A DNA stretch of 64,000 nucleotides, from positions 186,001-250,000 of the forward strand of contig CAMENZ010000001.1 of the NCBI GenBank assembly GCA_945928865.1. The letters run 5' to 3'. Numbering within the stretch: the first letter of the stretch is position 1; each line of letters opens with the position of its first letter. Below, piece after piece: positions 18,073 through 28,100 of this stretch. Both the position numbers and the translations under genes were made by a program. Below the pieces are notes generated by a model. It saw nothing but the letters and a program-made list of their open reading frames with translations. It was not told the origin of the DNA and made no database searches. Source of the DNA: an uncultured Clostridia bacterium. GTDB taxonomy: Bacteria; Bacillota; Clostridia; Peptostreptococcales; Anaerovoracaceae.

Positions 18073-18100
18073 GGAAAAGGGGTTTATTCCTTTTTCTATT
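18073..18100 (+). terminator. Probable terminator after the surface-protein remnant
   Basis: GGAAAAGG and CCTTTTTC can pair (one mismatch) around GGTTTATT, with T-rich sequence on the right. Confidence 0.4.
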
Positions 18101-18206
18101 TTGTATATTATATAAGGGGTATTAAGGGATTTCAATTACAATGTAGTGTGGCTTCATTACAAAATCAAAAAACTTTAAAAAATCTAAAAAAATATTATAT
18201 AGGTGC

Positions 18207-18235
18207 TTGACAAATTATGTATGATGTTATATAAT
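18207..18235 (+). promoter_or_regulatory. Promoter of the tRNA cluster
   Basis: TTGACA at 18207 and TATAAT at 18230 are separated by 17 bases, both full consensus. This fits a stable-RNA promoter; the first tRNA starts 55 bases downstream of the -10 box. Confidence 0.85.
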
Positions 18236-18289
18236 CTCTATTGTTGTCGAAAGAATTTGACATAGAATTTTAAAGACAAAATATGGCAT

Positions 18290-18364
18290 TCCAGAGTAGC
18301 TCAATGGTGGAGCAGGCGGCTGTTAACCGCAAGGTCGTGGGTTCGAGCCCCACCTCTGGAGCCA
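18290..18364 (+). tRNA. tRNA-Asn(GTT)
   Basis: Complete cloverleaf with acceptor TCCAGAG/CTCTGGA, anticodon loop CTGTTAA, T arm GTGGGTTCGAGCCCCAC, and encoded CCA end. First gene of a three-tRNA run. Confidence 0.96.
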
Positions 18365-18368
18365 ATGT

Positions 18369-18457
18369 GCCGGAGTGGCGGAATTGGCAGACGCACAGGA
18401 CTTAAAATCCTGCGATCCTTACCGATCGTACCGGTTCGACCCCGGTCTCCGGCACCA
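18369..18457 (+). tRNA. tRNA-Leu(TAA)
   Basis: Class II tRNA with acceptor GCCGGAG/CTCCGGC, anticodon loop CTTAAAA, a long variable arm (GATCCTTACCGATC), T arm CCGGTTCGACCCCGG, and encoded CCA. It lies 4 bases after tRNA-Asn. Confidence 0.96.
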
Positions 18458-18530
18458 ATATTTCGTAATAGAACTTAATATCAAAGCTAACCTTGTGGAC
18501 GGATAGTAGTTTCTATATCGAAACTTATAT

Positions 18531-18606
<76 letters not shown>

Positions 18607-18614
18607 TGATTACA

Positions 18615-18649
18615 ACCTTGGAATTTGTTAAAGATTTCAAGGTTTTTTT
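18615..18649 (+). terminator. Terminator of the tRNA cluster
   Basis: ACCTTGGAA pairs with TTTCAAGGT (one G-T) and is followed by seven T. Confidence 0.88.
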
Positions 18650-18743
18650 GTTATATTGATGCGAATTTAGGAGGGAAAAATGGGCTTTCTACATAGATTC
18701 AGATAAAAATTTAGCGATAAAAATAAAATTTTTTAAAAAACTA

Positions 18744-18772
18744 TTGACATTATCTCTATATGATTATATAAT
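18744..18772 (+). promoter_or_regulatory. Promoter of the GntR-ABC operon
   Basis: TTGACA at 18744 and TATAAT at 18767 with 17-base spacing. The operator palindrome begins 4 bases after the -10 box. Confidence 0.88.
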
Positions 18773-18776
18773 GACA

Positions 18777-18798
18777 TTGTCTTAAGTACTTAAGACAA
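18777..18798. promoter_or_regulatory. GntR-type operator, perfect 22-bp palindrome
   Basis: TTGTCTTAAGT followed by ACTTAAGACAA is a perfect inverted repeat lying over the expected transcription start. The position, directly before a gene for a YtrA-like repressor, indicates autoregulation. Confidence 0.8.
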
Positions 18799-18867
18799 GA
18801 TAAAAGGTAAAGGATGGTATCAACCTGAGCCATAGAGCAATTATTTATATTCAAAGGGGGTACTTTT

Positions 18868-19227
18868 ATGAAATGGAAGTTAGATGATAGTAGACCTATA
18901 TGGCCCCAGCTTAAAGAGCAGATAATGAAGGCAATAGTTTCGGGAGAATATCCAAAAGGGGAAGGTTTTCCGACAGTGAGAGATTTATCAGAAGAAGCAG
19001 GGGTGAACAGAAACACTATGCAGAGAGCTTTAAGTGAGCTGGAAGGTATGGGGCTGGTTATTACTAATAGAACAACAGGCAGAACTGTTACTGAGGATGA
19101 GAATTTAATAGAGAAAATCAGGGAAGAATTAGCCGGGGAAAATGTAGAAATTTTTTTAAATGAAATGGCTGCTTTGGGATATAGCCCGACAGAAGTTATT
19201 AGATTTATAGAAAGGGGTTTGAAATAA
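18868..19227 (+). CDS. GntR-family (YtrA-like) transcriptional repressor
   Basis: A 119-residue protein with a winged helix-turn-helix (IWPQLKEQIMKAIVSGEYPKG, then FPTVRDLSEEAGVNRNTMQRAL) and only a short helical tail, as in the YtrA subfamily that controls ABC transporters. The ribosome site is AAGGGGG. The stop directly abuts the ATG of the ABC gene. Repression through the palindrome at 18777 is inferred from position. The inducer is unknown; YtrA relatives often respond to cell-envelope stress. Confidence 0.9.
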   Translation: MKWKLDDSRPIWPQLKEQIMKAIVSGEYPKGEGFPTVRDLSEEAGVNRNTMQRALSELEGMGLVITNRTTGRTVTEDENLIEKIREELAGENVEIFLNEMAALGYSPTEVIRFIERGLK

Positions 19228-19962
19228 ATGAAAGTAGACAAGGTTGTAGAATGTAGAAGCCTATACAAAAGCTATTCTGGAAAGGAAGCTTTAAAGGGAA
19301 TAGACCTTAGCTTAGGTAGGGGGAAAATCGTAGGTCTTTTAGGCCCTAATGGCAGTGGCAAAACTACTCTTATAAAGATATTAAATGGTCTGCTTACGCC
19401 GACCGCAGGGGAAGTTCTTATAGATGGAGAAAAGCCGGGAGTTTATACAAAATCTGTAATCAGTTACTTACCGGATAAGACATATTTTGCTGATTGGATG
19501 AAGGTGGAGGATGCTTTGGATATGTTCCAAGATTTCTACAAGGATTTTGATAGAAATAAGGCGAATAATATGTGCAGCTCCATGAACATTGATCCTAAAG
19601 TGAAGATTAAGACTATGTCAAAGGGTACTAAGGAAAAGGTTCAGCTCATTTTAACTATGGCTAGAAAGGCTCAGTTATATCTTTTAGATGAACCTATTGC
19701 AGGGGTTGATCCGGCGGCTAGAGATTTTATCTTGAGTACTATTATAAACAATTATAATGAAGAGGGAACCGTAGTTATTTCAACTCATTTAATTTCTGAT
19801 ATTGAAAGAGTTTTAGATGAGGTTGTATTCATTAAGGATGGGGAAATTGTAAGACATAGCACTGTAGATGAAATAAAAGCAGAAGAAGGCAAGTCTATAG
19901 ATGATGTTTTCAGAGATACTTTTAAAATGGTATTTACAGGGGGTAATGGAAATGACAGGTAA
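19228..19962 (+). CDS. ABC transporter ATP-binding protein
   Basis: A 244-residue ATPase with Walker A GPNGSGKTT, a divergent signature motif MSKGTKEKVQL, Walker B LYLLDEPIAGVDP and switch histidine in STHLISDIE. The coupling with a YtrA-like regulator and a membrane protein gives a complete three-gene exporter module, similar to the Ytr and Bcr types. The stop overlaps the start of the permease by 11 bases. The substrate cannot be told from sequence. Confidence 0.92.
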   Translation: MKVDKVVECRSLYKSYSGKEALKGIDLSLGRGKIVGLLGPNGSGKTTLIKILNGLLTPTAGEVLIDGEKPGVYTKSVISYLPDKTYFADWMKVEDALDMFQDFYKDFDRNKANNMCSSMNIDPKVKIKTMSKGTKEKVQLILTMARKAQLYLLDEPIAGVDPAARDFILSTIINNYNEEGTVVISTHLISDIERVLDEVVFIKDGEIVRHSTVDEIKAEEGKSIDDVFRDTFKMVFTGGNGNDR

Positions 19963-20755
19963 ATTAATAAAATATGAATTAAAATCTGCCATAAGGCAGA
20001 TAGGCATAGTTTGGGTAGCTTTGATAGTAATGTCAGTAATTGTAGGTTTTTTAAAACCTTCTATAACAGGTATGCTGCCAAATGAAAATATAGTTAGAAT
20101 GATATTAGATGTTGTACCATCTGTAGTATTTTTCGGAGTATTTGTAGCCTCTATAGTAATTACCATAATTATAGTAGTTATGAGGTTTTACAAAGGTTTG
20201 CTGGGGGATGAAGGTTATTTGATGCACACCCTTCCCGTAACAGCCAGACAGTTGGTTGTTTCAAAAGGATTAGCAGCGGCTTTAGTATCCGCTATTAGCA
20301 TTATATTGGCAACTGTATCTATTTGCTTGATTTTGGGAGTTTCCAATTTTTCGATGATTGCAGAATTTATTAAAGAATTTTTCCAACTTATGAGAGAAAA
20401 TGGTTGGGCAGTTATTATCCTTTTAGAATTTATAGTTTTAGGTATAACTAGCATGATGTGTAATATATATAGGGTTTACACTTCTATGTCTATCGGACAA
20501 CTGTCAGGAAAACACAGGGTTTTAGCATCTTTAGGTGCTTACATGGGTATATATGCTATTACTTCTGTAATATATATTAAGTTATTAAATGCAGGTACTG
20601 ATTTGTTTGTTAGTATGGGAAATTTAGAAACTCTGGAAGCTGTGGATGCTGCAAAAATTGCACTTTTAATTACCATAGCATGTCAGGTGGTAGAATTATT
20701 AATACTCCACTTTACAACAGAAACACTTTTAAAGAAGAAATTGAACTTATTATAG
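19952..20755 (+). CDS. ABC transporter membrane permease
   Basis: A 267-residue membrane protein with about six hydrophobic segments and a cytoplasmic basic loop, typical of ABC-2-like permeases next to YtrA regulators. ATG 19952 is chosen because AGGGGGTAATGG precedes it and MTGKLIKYELKSA is the normal beginning of such permeases; an ATG at 19901 lies deep in the ATPase gene. AAAATCTGCC occurs at 19981 as a partial copy of the dispersed 11-bp word. Confidence 0.85.
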   Translation: MTGKLIKYELKSAIRQIGIVWVALIVMSVIVGFLKPSITGMLPNENIVRMILDVVPSVVFFGVFVASIVITIIIVVMRFYKGLLGDEGYLMHTLPVTARQLVVSKGLAAALVSAISIILATVSICLILGVSNFSMIAEFIKEFFQLMRENGWAVIILLEFIVLGITSMMCNIYRVYTSMSIGQLSGKHRVLASLGAYMGIYAITSVIYIKLLNAGTDLFVSMGNLETLEAVDAAKIALLITIACQVVELLILHFTTETLLKKKLNLL

Positions 20756-20773
20756 AAAATTTTCATACAAAAA

Positions 20774-20799
20774 TAGCTTGTATGTTTCAATACAAGCTA
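20774..20799. other. Perfect hairpin after the ABC operon
   Basis: TAGCTTGTAT and ATACAAGCTA pair perfectly around a 6-base loop. No T run follows, so it is not a standard terminator; it may protect the mRNA end. Confidence 0.5.
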
Positions 20800-20819
20800 A
20801 GGCACTTTATAAGTGATGA

Positions 20820-20852
20820 TGTAACCTCAGTGATATGGGGTTACATTTTTTT
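20820..20852 (+). terminator. Terminator of the GntR-ABC operon
   Basis: TGTAACC and GGTTACA pair around TCAGTGATATGG, followed by seven T. Confidence 0.82.
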
Positions 20853-20952
20853 ATTTTTAAAAATTCATTGACAAAACAGTAAAATATGGCAAAAGTTGTC
20901 CGGTTTATTAAGTACGGTCATTTAATAGAACGGATACAACAAAATCCGCCTT

Positions 20953-22119
20953 CTATAGCTCATCTATCGTAGGGGAAACTTGATAAAAGTTTTTTAAGGC
21001 TTCATACTCTTTTTTATGGGCGATAGCCTTCGCTTTGTTATAAGCCTTGTTTTTTACGGCTTTGATCATTATGTTTCTTCCTGTATGCTCTAGGGAAGTG
21101 AATTCTATCATTGCAACGTTGTACCCTTTTTCCTCTAATTTTATGGCTCTTAAGCCGTCAGTTAAATATTCTGTAAGTCTATCTTTTAAAATCCCGTGTT
21201 TGAGCATAGGTTGATGGATAGAGTTGTTTATCTGCTTAAAAAGTTCGTGCTGGCAGCAGGGTACGCTTAATATAACCTTAGTGTTCCACCTCACTGCATT
21301 TATTAGGGCATAGTCTGTAGCTGTATCACAGGCATGAAGGGTTACCACCATATCTGCATAATCAGAGGTAAAATCGGCTATATCCCCTTTCATAAACTTT
21401 AAATCTTCGTATCTTAAATCTATTGCAACCTTACTACAAAAATCTATAACATCTTCCTTTAAATCTAAACCGATTATATCTACATTTCTGTTTTTCAAAA
21501 TCTTCAGATAATAATACAGTGCGAAAGTAAGATATGCCTTTCCACAGCCAAAGTCTATGATTTTAAGGGTTTTGTTCTCTGGTAAGTGGGGAAATACATC
21601 TTCTACAATTTCCAAGTATCTATTTATTTGTCTGAATTTATTGTAGTGCTTGGGTATTACTTTTCCTGCGTTATCCATAACCTTAAGTTTTATTAAAAAA
21701 TCACAAGGTGTTCCATCAGGTATAATGTAATTTTTTACTTTATTATGGTCTAAATTTAACTCCTGTGGTTTGATTTTAGGAGGCTCTTTAGAAGTTGAAA
21801 GGTGAGGTTTTTCAGGCTTTGCAGCTAAAAGCTGGACTTCCTTATCTTTGCAAAAGATATTGAGCTGTTTGAAGCTTTCTTCCACTAGCCTTTGGCTTTC
21901 TAAAAGCATAGACTCTAAATCTAAGTTTTTATGAAAAACCTTGTTATAGGTGTGAAACTCTAATTGATAAGCTACATCTTCGCCTAAATTTATAGGTCTT
22001 AAAATAACCTTGTTAAATTCTAAAACTTTTTTTCTTTTATTGGAAAATATGGCTTTAACAAAATCCGCCTGTAAAAGTTCTCTGTTTAATATATCTGATA
22101 ATTTATTGTTTGAATTCAA
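20953..22119 (-). CDS. SAM-dependent methyltransferase of the METTL25/RRNAD1-like family
   Basis: A 388-residue protein. Residues from about 130 to 340 form a Rossmann methyltransferase with motif I IIDFGCGKAYLTFALYYYL, an acidic loop GLDLK, and the characteristic VTLHACDTATDYAL and VPCCQHEL blocks. These resemble the bacterial relatives of METTL25/RRNAD1 (Methyltransf_32). The N-terminal 120 residues are specific to the bacterial form. The substrate is unknown, possibly RNA. It stands alone on the minus strand. One GGCGGATTTTG word lies in its 5' end (22059) and another just behind its stop (20940). Confidence 0.82.
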   Translation of the reverse strand: MNSNNKLSDILNRELLQADFVKAIFSNKRKKVLEFNKVILRPINLGEDVAYQLEFHTYNKVFHKNLDLESMLLESQRLVEESFKQLNIFCKDKEVQLLAAKPEKPHLSTSKEPPKIKPQELNLDHNKVKNYIIPDGTPCDFLIKLKVMDNAGKVIPKHYNKFRQINRYLEIVEDVFPHLPENKTLKIIDFGCGKAYLTFALYYYLKILKNRNVDIIGLDLKEDVIDFCSKVAIDLRYEDLKFMKGDIADFTSDYADMVVTLHACDTATDYALINAVRWNTKVILSVPCCQHELFKQINNSIHQPMLKHGILKDRLTEYLTDGLRAIKLEEKGYNVAMIEFTSLEHTGRNIMIKAVKNKAYNKAKAIAHKKEYEALKNFYQVSPTIDEL

Positions 22120-22243
22120 TGTAAAACTCCTTTAAATTGTAAAAATAACTTGTTTTTTTAAGGGTAACAAAGAAAGTTCAGCAAGTCAACAAAAAATACT
22201 CAAAAAAACTATGCAAATTCACATAGGTTACAAGGGTTTACTA

Positions 22244-22272
22244 TTGAAAAATGGGGGGATTTATGTTAATAT
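22244..22272 (+). promoter_or_regulatory. Probable promoter of typA
   Basis: TTGAAA at 22244 and TAATAT at 22267 with 17-base spacing and TGT before the -10 box (extended -10). Confidence 0.55.
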
Positions 22273-22364
22273 TGTTTAATATGGGTTAGTTTTTGCAGAA
22301 TTTAGGAACTGCCTATAAAAAATAAATTTGAAATTCTTTAGATAGTGAAAAGAGGTAGTGCCAG

Positions 22365-24242
22365 ATGGCGAAAGATAAGATTATAAATATAGCAGTTATA
22401 GCCCATGTAGACGCGGGAAAATCTACTTTAGTAGACGCTTTTTTAAATCAAAGCGGTATATTCCGTGCAAATGAAGAAATAGTAGATTGTGTTATGGATT
22501 CGGACGATATAGAGCGTGAGAGAGGTATAACAATATATTCTAAGAACTGTTCCATAATGCATAAAGATGTGAAGATAAATATAGTAGATACACCGGGACA
22601 TGCTGACTTCAGTTCAGAGGTAGAGCGTATAATGAAAACGGTAGATACGGTGATTTTGTTGGTGGACTCATCAGAAGGTCCTATGCCACAGACCCGTTTT
22701 GTATTAAAGAAATCTTTAGAACAGGGTTTAAATCCTATTTTATTTATCAATAAATTAGATAAGAAGGATGCCAGAATTGAAGAGGTAGTGGATGAGGTTT
22801 ATGAGCTTTTCATGGACTTAAATGCTAATGATAAGCAGTTGGATTTCCCTATTTTATATGGTATAGCCAGACAGGGAATCGCCGTTAGGGATCCACAGGA
22901 AGTTTTAGGCGTAGATTTAGGAGAGGGTGAAACTAAGATTAAAAAGAGCCCACAGGGTTATGGTGGCTTAGACTTGACTCCTTTATTTGAAACGATTATA
23001 GAACATTGCGATCCATATCCGGATTTAGATAGCGAACCTTTACAGTTCCAAGTATCTTCTTTAGGCTATGATGATTATATTGGAAGACTTGGAATCGGCA
23101 GAATTAACAGAGGTGTTATTAAAGAGGGTCAGACCGTAGCTGTTTCAAAATCTGACGGTTCCTTAGTACAGAGAAAAGTAAACCAAATATTCGTATATAG
23201 AGGTTTGAAGCGTACACCTGTAAGTGAAGGCAGATGTGGGGATATAGTAGTTGTATCAGGTATAGCGGATATTTCAATAGGTGAAACTATATGTGATGCA
23301 CAAAATCCGGAACCTTTAGAAATGATTCATATTGAAGAACCGACTCTTTCTATGAACTTTATGGTAAATAAGTCGCCTTTTGCAGGAAAGGTAGGTAAGT
23401 TCGTAACTTCCAGACATATTAGGGAAAGATTAAATAAGGAATTAGAAGTAAATGTAGGGTTAGTTGTAGAGGAAACTGATTCCACTGACTGCTTTAAAGT
23501 AAGTGGTAGAGGAGAGCTACACTTATCAATTTTAATTGAAAATATGAGAAGAGAGGGTTATGAATTAGCCGTATCTAAACCTGAAGTAATCTTGCGCAGA
23601 GGTGAAGACGGCAGAACTTTAGAACCTATAGAAGAAGTCGTAATCACTGTTCCTGATATTTACGCAGGAACTGTCATAAATAAGCTTAATATCAGAAAGG
23701 GTCTTATGACTCAGATGTCAGGAGAAAACGGATATTCTAAAATTGAATATCAGGTTCCTACCAGAGGTTTACTAGGCTATAGAAGTGAATTCATCAATGA
23801 TACTCACGGAGAAGGAACTATGGTTAGAAGATTCTTCGATTTTGATGATTGGAAGGGAGATATTCCACAGAGAGTAAATGGTGTAGCCATCGCTCAGGAA
23901 GAAGGGGTATGTACTTCCTACGCATTATTTAACATCGGTGAAAGAGTGCAGATGTTCGTAGAACCGGCTACTAAGGTTTATGAAGGAATGATAGTAGGTA
24001 TGAACTCTAGAGATGAAGATATGGTTGTTAATCCATGTAAGGCAAAGAAGGTTTCTAATATGAGAGCTTCCGGCTCTGATGAAGCTATTAAGCTCAACCC
24101 TCCTAGAGTATTTACTTTAGAAGAAGCATTAGAGTTTATCAATGATGATGAGTTAGTAGAAATAGTACCTGATGATATTAGAATAAGAAAGAAACTTCTT
24201 CGTGAAATAGATAGAAGGAGAAGTGGCAGAATTTACGAATAG
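22365..24242 (+). CDS. typA: TypA/BipA ribosome-associated GTPase
   Basis: A 625-residue translational GTPase. G1 is AHVDAGKST (residues 12-20), G2 lies in RERGITI, G3 is DTPGHADF, G4 NKLD. Then follow the EF-Tu-like domain 2, an EF-G-like fold, and the TypA-specific C-terminal domain with TRGLLGYRSEF. TypA binds ribosomes and aids assembly or stress translation. Most TypA proteins read HVDHGKTT in G1, so the Ala and Ser here are a variant more like EF-G or TetM. The overall sequence is clearly TypA. GAGGTAG stands upstream of the ATG. Confidence 0.93.
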   Translation: MAKDKIINIAVIAHVDAGKSTLVDAFLNQSGIFRANEEIVDCVMDSDDIERERGITIYSKNCSIMHKDVKINIVDTPGHADFSSEVERIMKTVDTVILLVDSSEGPMPQTRFVLKKSLEQGLNPILFINKLDKKDARIEEVVDEVYELFMDLNANDKQLDFPILYGIARQGIAVRDPQEVLGVDLGEGETKIKKSPQGYGGLDLTPLFETIIEHCDPYPDLDSEPLQFQVSSLGYDDYIGRLGIGRINRGVIKEGQTVAVSKSDGSLVQRKVNQIFVYRGLKRTPVSEGRCGDIVVVSGIADISIGETICDAQNPEPLEMIHIEEPTLSMNFMVNKSPFAGKVGKFVTSRHIRERLNKELEVNVGLVVEETDSTDCFKVSGRGELHLSILIENMRREGYELAVSKPEVILRRGEDGRTLEPIEEVVITVPDIYAGTVINKLNIRKGLMTQMSGENGYSKIEYQVPTRGLLGYRSEFINDTHGEGTMVRRFFDFDDWKGDIPQRVNGVAIAQEEGVCTSYALFNIGERVQMFVEPATKVYEGMIVGMNSRDEDMVVNPCKAKKVSNMRASGSDEAIKLNPPRVFTLEEALEFINDDELVEIVPDDIRIRKKLLREIDRRRSGRIYE

Positions 24243-24296
24243 ACTTATGTAGGCGAATTTTGGTAAAATTCTTGTAATAATGTAGAAGGAGGTACT

Positions 24297-25100
24297 ATGG
24301 ATTTTATAAAAGAAAAGACTGTTGAAAAATTTCTTTCCTACGGAAATGAAATATTAGGCACTGTAATTTTAATAGTAATAGGTTTATTAGTTACAAAATT
24401 AGTGCTTAAAATAACTAAGAAAGCCTTAAGTAAGTCCAGACTGGATGAGGCTATGCATAAATTCATTATTACGGCTTTAAAGTATACTATGTATGTTTTA
24501 GTGCTTATAATCGTGCTTACTTCCTTAAATGTGCCTACAGCTCCTTTACTTACGGTTTTAGGTGCAGGCGGTGCGGCTATAGCTTTAGCTCTTAAAGACA
24601 GTTTAGGGAATATAGCCTCCGGTGTGATAATTCTGGCTCATCGTCCCTTTGGAAAGGGTGATGAAATAGAGGTTGCAGGAACTTCCGGTATAGTTCAATC
24701 CATAGATGTAATGCTTACTACCATTAAGACTTTTGACAATAAGGTGATTACTATTCCAAATAGTACTATTACATCTTCAATACTCACTAACTACTCTAGA
24801 GAAGAAATTCGTAGAGTGGATATAGATTTTTTAATTAGTTATGAATCAGATTCAGCTAAGGCTAAAGATGTCCTATTAGCCATAGTTGAAACTTTCCCAT
24901 TAGTCCTTAAGGAACCTGAAGCAAGGGTTTTAATAAGCGGCTATATGGAAAGTGGAGTATCTTTAACTCTTAGAGCTTGGTGCTCCACTGAAAACTACTA
25001 CAATGTGAAAGCAGAGTTAGTAGAGCAAGTTAGAGTTGCTTTTAAAGAAGCAGATATTACAATACCTTATCCACACATGGACATTCGTGTGGTCAAGTAA
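24297..25100 (+). CDS. mscS: Small-conductance mechanosensitive channel (MscS family)
   Basis: A 267-residue membrane protein with three N-terminal transmembrane segments. The pore helix AGGAAIALALKDSLGNIASG has the Gly/Ala pattern of MscS. The soluble beta domain has RPFGKGDEIEVAG, VITIPNS and a C-terminal PYPHMDIRV. It opens under membrane tension to relieve osmotic shock. GGAGGT lies before the ATG. It lies 17 bases upstream of pyc and may share its transcript. Confidence 0.93.
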   Translation: MDFIKEKTVEKFLSYGNEILGTVILIVIGLLVTKLVLKITKKALSKSRLDEAMHKFIITALKYTMYVLVLIIVLTSLNVPTAPLLTVLGAGGAAIALALKDSLGNIASGVIILAHRPFGKGDEIEVAGTSGIVQSIDVMLTTIKTFDNKVITIPNSTITSSILTNYSREEIRRVDIDFLISYESDSAKAKDVLLAIVETFPLVLKEPEARVLISGYMESGVSLTLRAWCSTENYYNVKAELVEQVRVAFKEADITIPYPHMDIRVVK

Positions 25101-25117
25101 TTTTTTAGGAGGAGAAA

Positions 25118-28100
25118 ATGAGAGAAGTAAAAAAATTCAAAAGAGTATTGGTTGCAAACAGAGGCGAAATAGCAATAAGAGTAATTAGAGCCTGTAAGGA
25201 ATTAGGCATTCGTACAGTTGCCATTTATTCCGAAGAGGACAAGCATACTCTGTTTAGAACCAAAGCAGATGAGGCTTATCAGATTGGTAAGGGTAAAACA
25301 CCTGTTGGTGCATATTTAGGAATTGATGAAATTATTGCCTTAGCTAAGGCTAAGGGGGTAGATGCTATACATCCGGGTTATGGTTTCCTGGCAGAAAATG
25401 TAGAATTTGCAGCTGCTTGCGAAAAAGAAGGTATAGAATTTATCGGACCTACTGCTGAAATGATGGATAAGTTAGGGGATAAGATAAAATCTAAAATTGT
25501 AGCGAACTCCGTAGGTGTGCCTACTGTTCCAGGTGTAGAAAAGGCAATAGCAACTGAAGCTGAAGCATTAGAATTTGCTAAAAAATGTGGTTATCCTGTA
25601 ATGCTTAAGGCAGCAGCAGGTGGTGGCGGAAGAGGTATGAGAATTGTTCACAATGAAGAGGAACTTTTACCTCAGTTTAGAAATGCCAGATCAGAAGCTG
25701 CCAAGGCTTTTGGTATAGATGATATATTTATAGAAAAATATTTAGAAAATCCAAAACATATAGAAGTTCAGATTTTGGGAGATAAAGATGGCAATATAGT
25801 TCATCTCTATGAGCGTGATTGCTCTATTCAGAGGAGACATCAGAAGGTAATTGAATTTACACCGGCTCTTTGTTTAACAGAGGCTCAGAGAAAAGCTATA
25901 TGTGAAGATGCTATTAAGATTGCACAGGCTGTAGATTATCGTTCTGCAGGTACTGTTGAGTTCTTAGTAGATAAAAACGGGGATCATTATTTTATAGAAA
26001 TGAACCCAAGAATTCAGGTAGAACATACGGTTTCTGAAATTGTAACCGGTGTAGACATAGTGCAGGCGCAGATTTTGATAGCAGAAGGGCATAGTCTGGC
26101 TTCTGAGGAAATTTCTATTCCAAGTCAGGAAAGTATTAAGGTTACAGGTCATGCTATTCAGTGCAGAATTACTACAGAAGATCCTGTTAATAGCTTCATG
26201 CCTGATACAGGAGTTATAGAAAACTATCGTTCACCGGGTGGATATGGTATTAGATTAGACGGTGGAAATGGTTTCCAAGGCTCAGAAATTTTACCGTTCT
26301 ATGATTCCTTACTGGTAAAGGTAACAGCTTTTGCCAGAACCTTTGATGATGCTAGAAGAAAGGCTATTAGAGCCTTAAGAGAAACAGAGATTAAGGGTGT
26401 TAAGACTAATATTATCTTTATGTTAAATGTGTTAAACCATCCGACTTTTGGGGCAGGAATGTGTGATACAGGGTTTATTGCCAACACTCCTGAGCTTTTA
26501 GATATGGGTAAGGTGGAAGACAGAGAACTTAAGGTAATTGAATTCTTAGGAAATAAATATGTAAATGAAACTCATGGTGAAAAGCCGTCCTTTAATGTAC
26601 CTGTATTCCCTAAATTCAGTGGAGAAAACTTAGAGGAATTAAGAGGCAGAGGAACTAAACAGCTTTTCGATGAAATGGGTCCTGAAAAGTTTGCAAAGTG
26701 GATAAGACAGCAGCATAGATTATTCATTACAGATACTACTATGAGAGATGCACAGCAATCTCTTATGGCTACAAGAGTTAGAACTGTAGATATGGAAAAA
26801 ATCGCACCTGCATTTTCTGTATATGGCAGAAACTTATTCTCTCTGGAAATGTGGGGAGGAGCTACTTTCGATACAGCCTATAGATTCTTAAAGGAAGATC
26901 CATGGGAAAGATTGGAAATGCTCAGAGAAAAATGCCCTAATATTTTAATGCAGATGCTAATAAGAGGTGCTAATACTGTAGGCTATAAAAACTATCCTGA
27001 TAATGTAATCAGAGCTTTCATTAAAGAAGCTGCTAAGACAGGCATAGATATATTTAGAATTTTCGACTCTCTAAACTGGATACAGGGTATGGAAATAGCC
27101 TTAGATGAAACTTTAAATCAGGGTATGTTAGCTGAACCTTGTCTTTGCTACACAGGAGATATTTTAGATAATTCTAAGAAAAAATATACTTTAAGCTATT
27201 ATGTAAAGATGGCGAAGGAATTAGAAAAGAGAGGCGCTCATATCTTAGGTATCAAGGATATGTCCGGACTCTTGAAGCCTACAGCTGCAGCTAAGTTGGT
27301 TGGAGCCTTAAAGCAGGAAATTGGAATTCCGGTTCATCTTCATACTCACGATACTTCCGGAAATGGAGTTGCAACTGTACTTATGGCTGCTCAGGCAGGA
27401 GTGGATATTGCAGATGCGGCAGTAAACTCCATGTCAGGCTTAACTTCTCAACCTGGCCTTAACTCTATTGTAGCGGCTCTTCAGCATTCTGATAGAGATA
27501 CAGGTTTAGATACAGATGGCTTACAGAAAATTTCAGAATACTGGAAGGATGTAAGACCTGTATATAAGAAGTTTGAATCTGAATTGGTTACATCTACAGC
27601 AGAAATATACAAATATGAAATTCCTGGAGGTCAGTATTCCAATTTACAGGCTCAAGTTGCTTCATTTGGCTTAGCTCATAAGCTTCAAGATGTAAAGGAT
27701 ATGTATAAGGAAGTAAACCAAATGTTAGGTGATATTGTAAAGGTTACTCCATCTTCAAAGGTAGTAGGTGACTTAGCAATATTTATGGTTCAAAATGGTT
27801 TAACTGCTGAAAATATTTTAGAAAAGGGTCAGGGAATAGACTTCCCGGATTCTACTGTAAGTTATTTTGAAGGTATGATGGGACAACCTGAGGGTGGATT
27901 CCCTGTAGATATACAGAAACTGGTACTTAAGGATAAGGAACCGATAACTTGCAGACCTGGTGAACTCTTAGAACCTGAGGATTTTGAAGGAATAAGAAAG
28001 CACTTGCAGGAAGATTTGGATTTAGAAGGAACTGACAGAGAAGTTATTTCCTATGCGATTTATCCAAAGGTATATGATGATTATGTTAACAGCATTAAGA

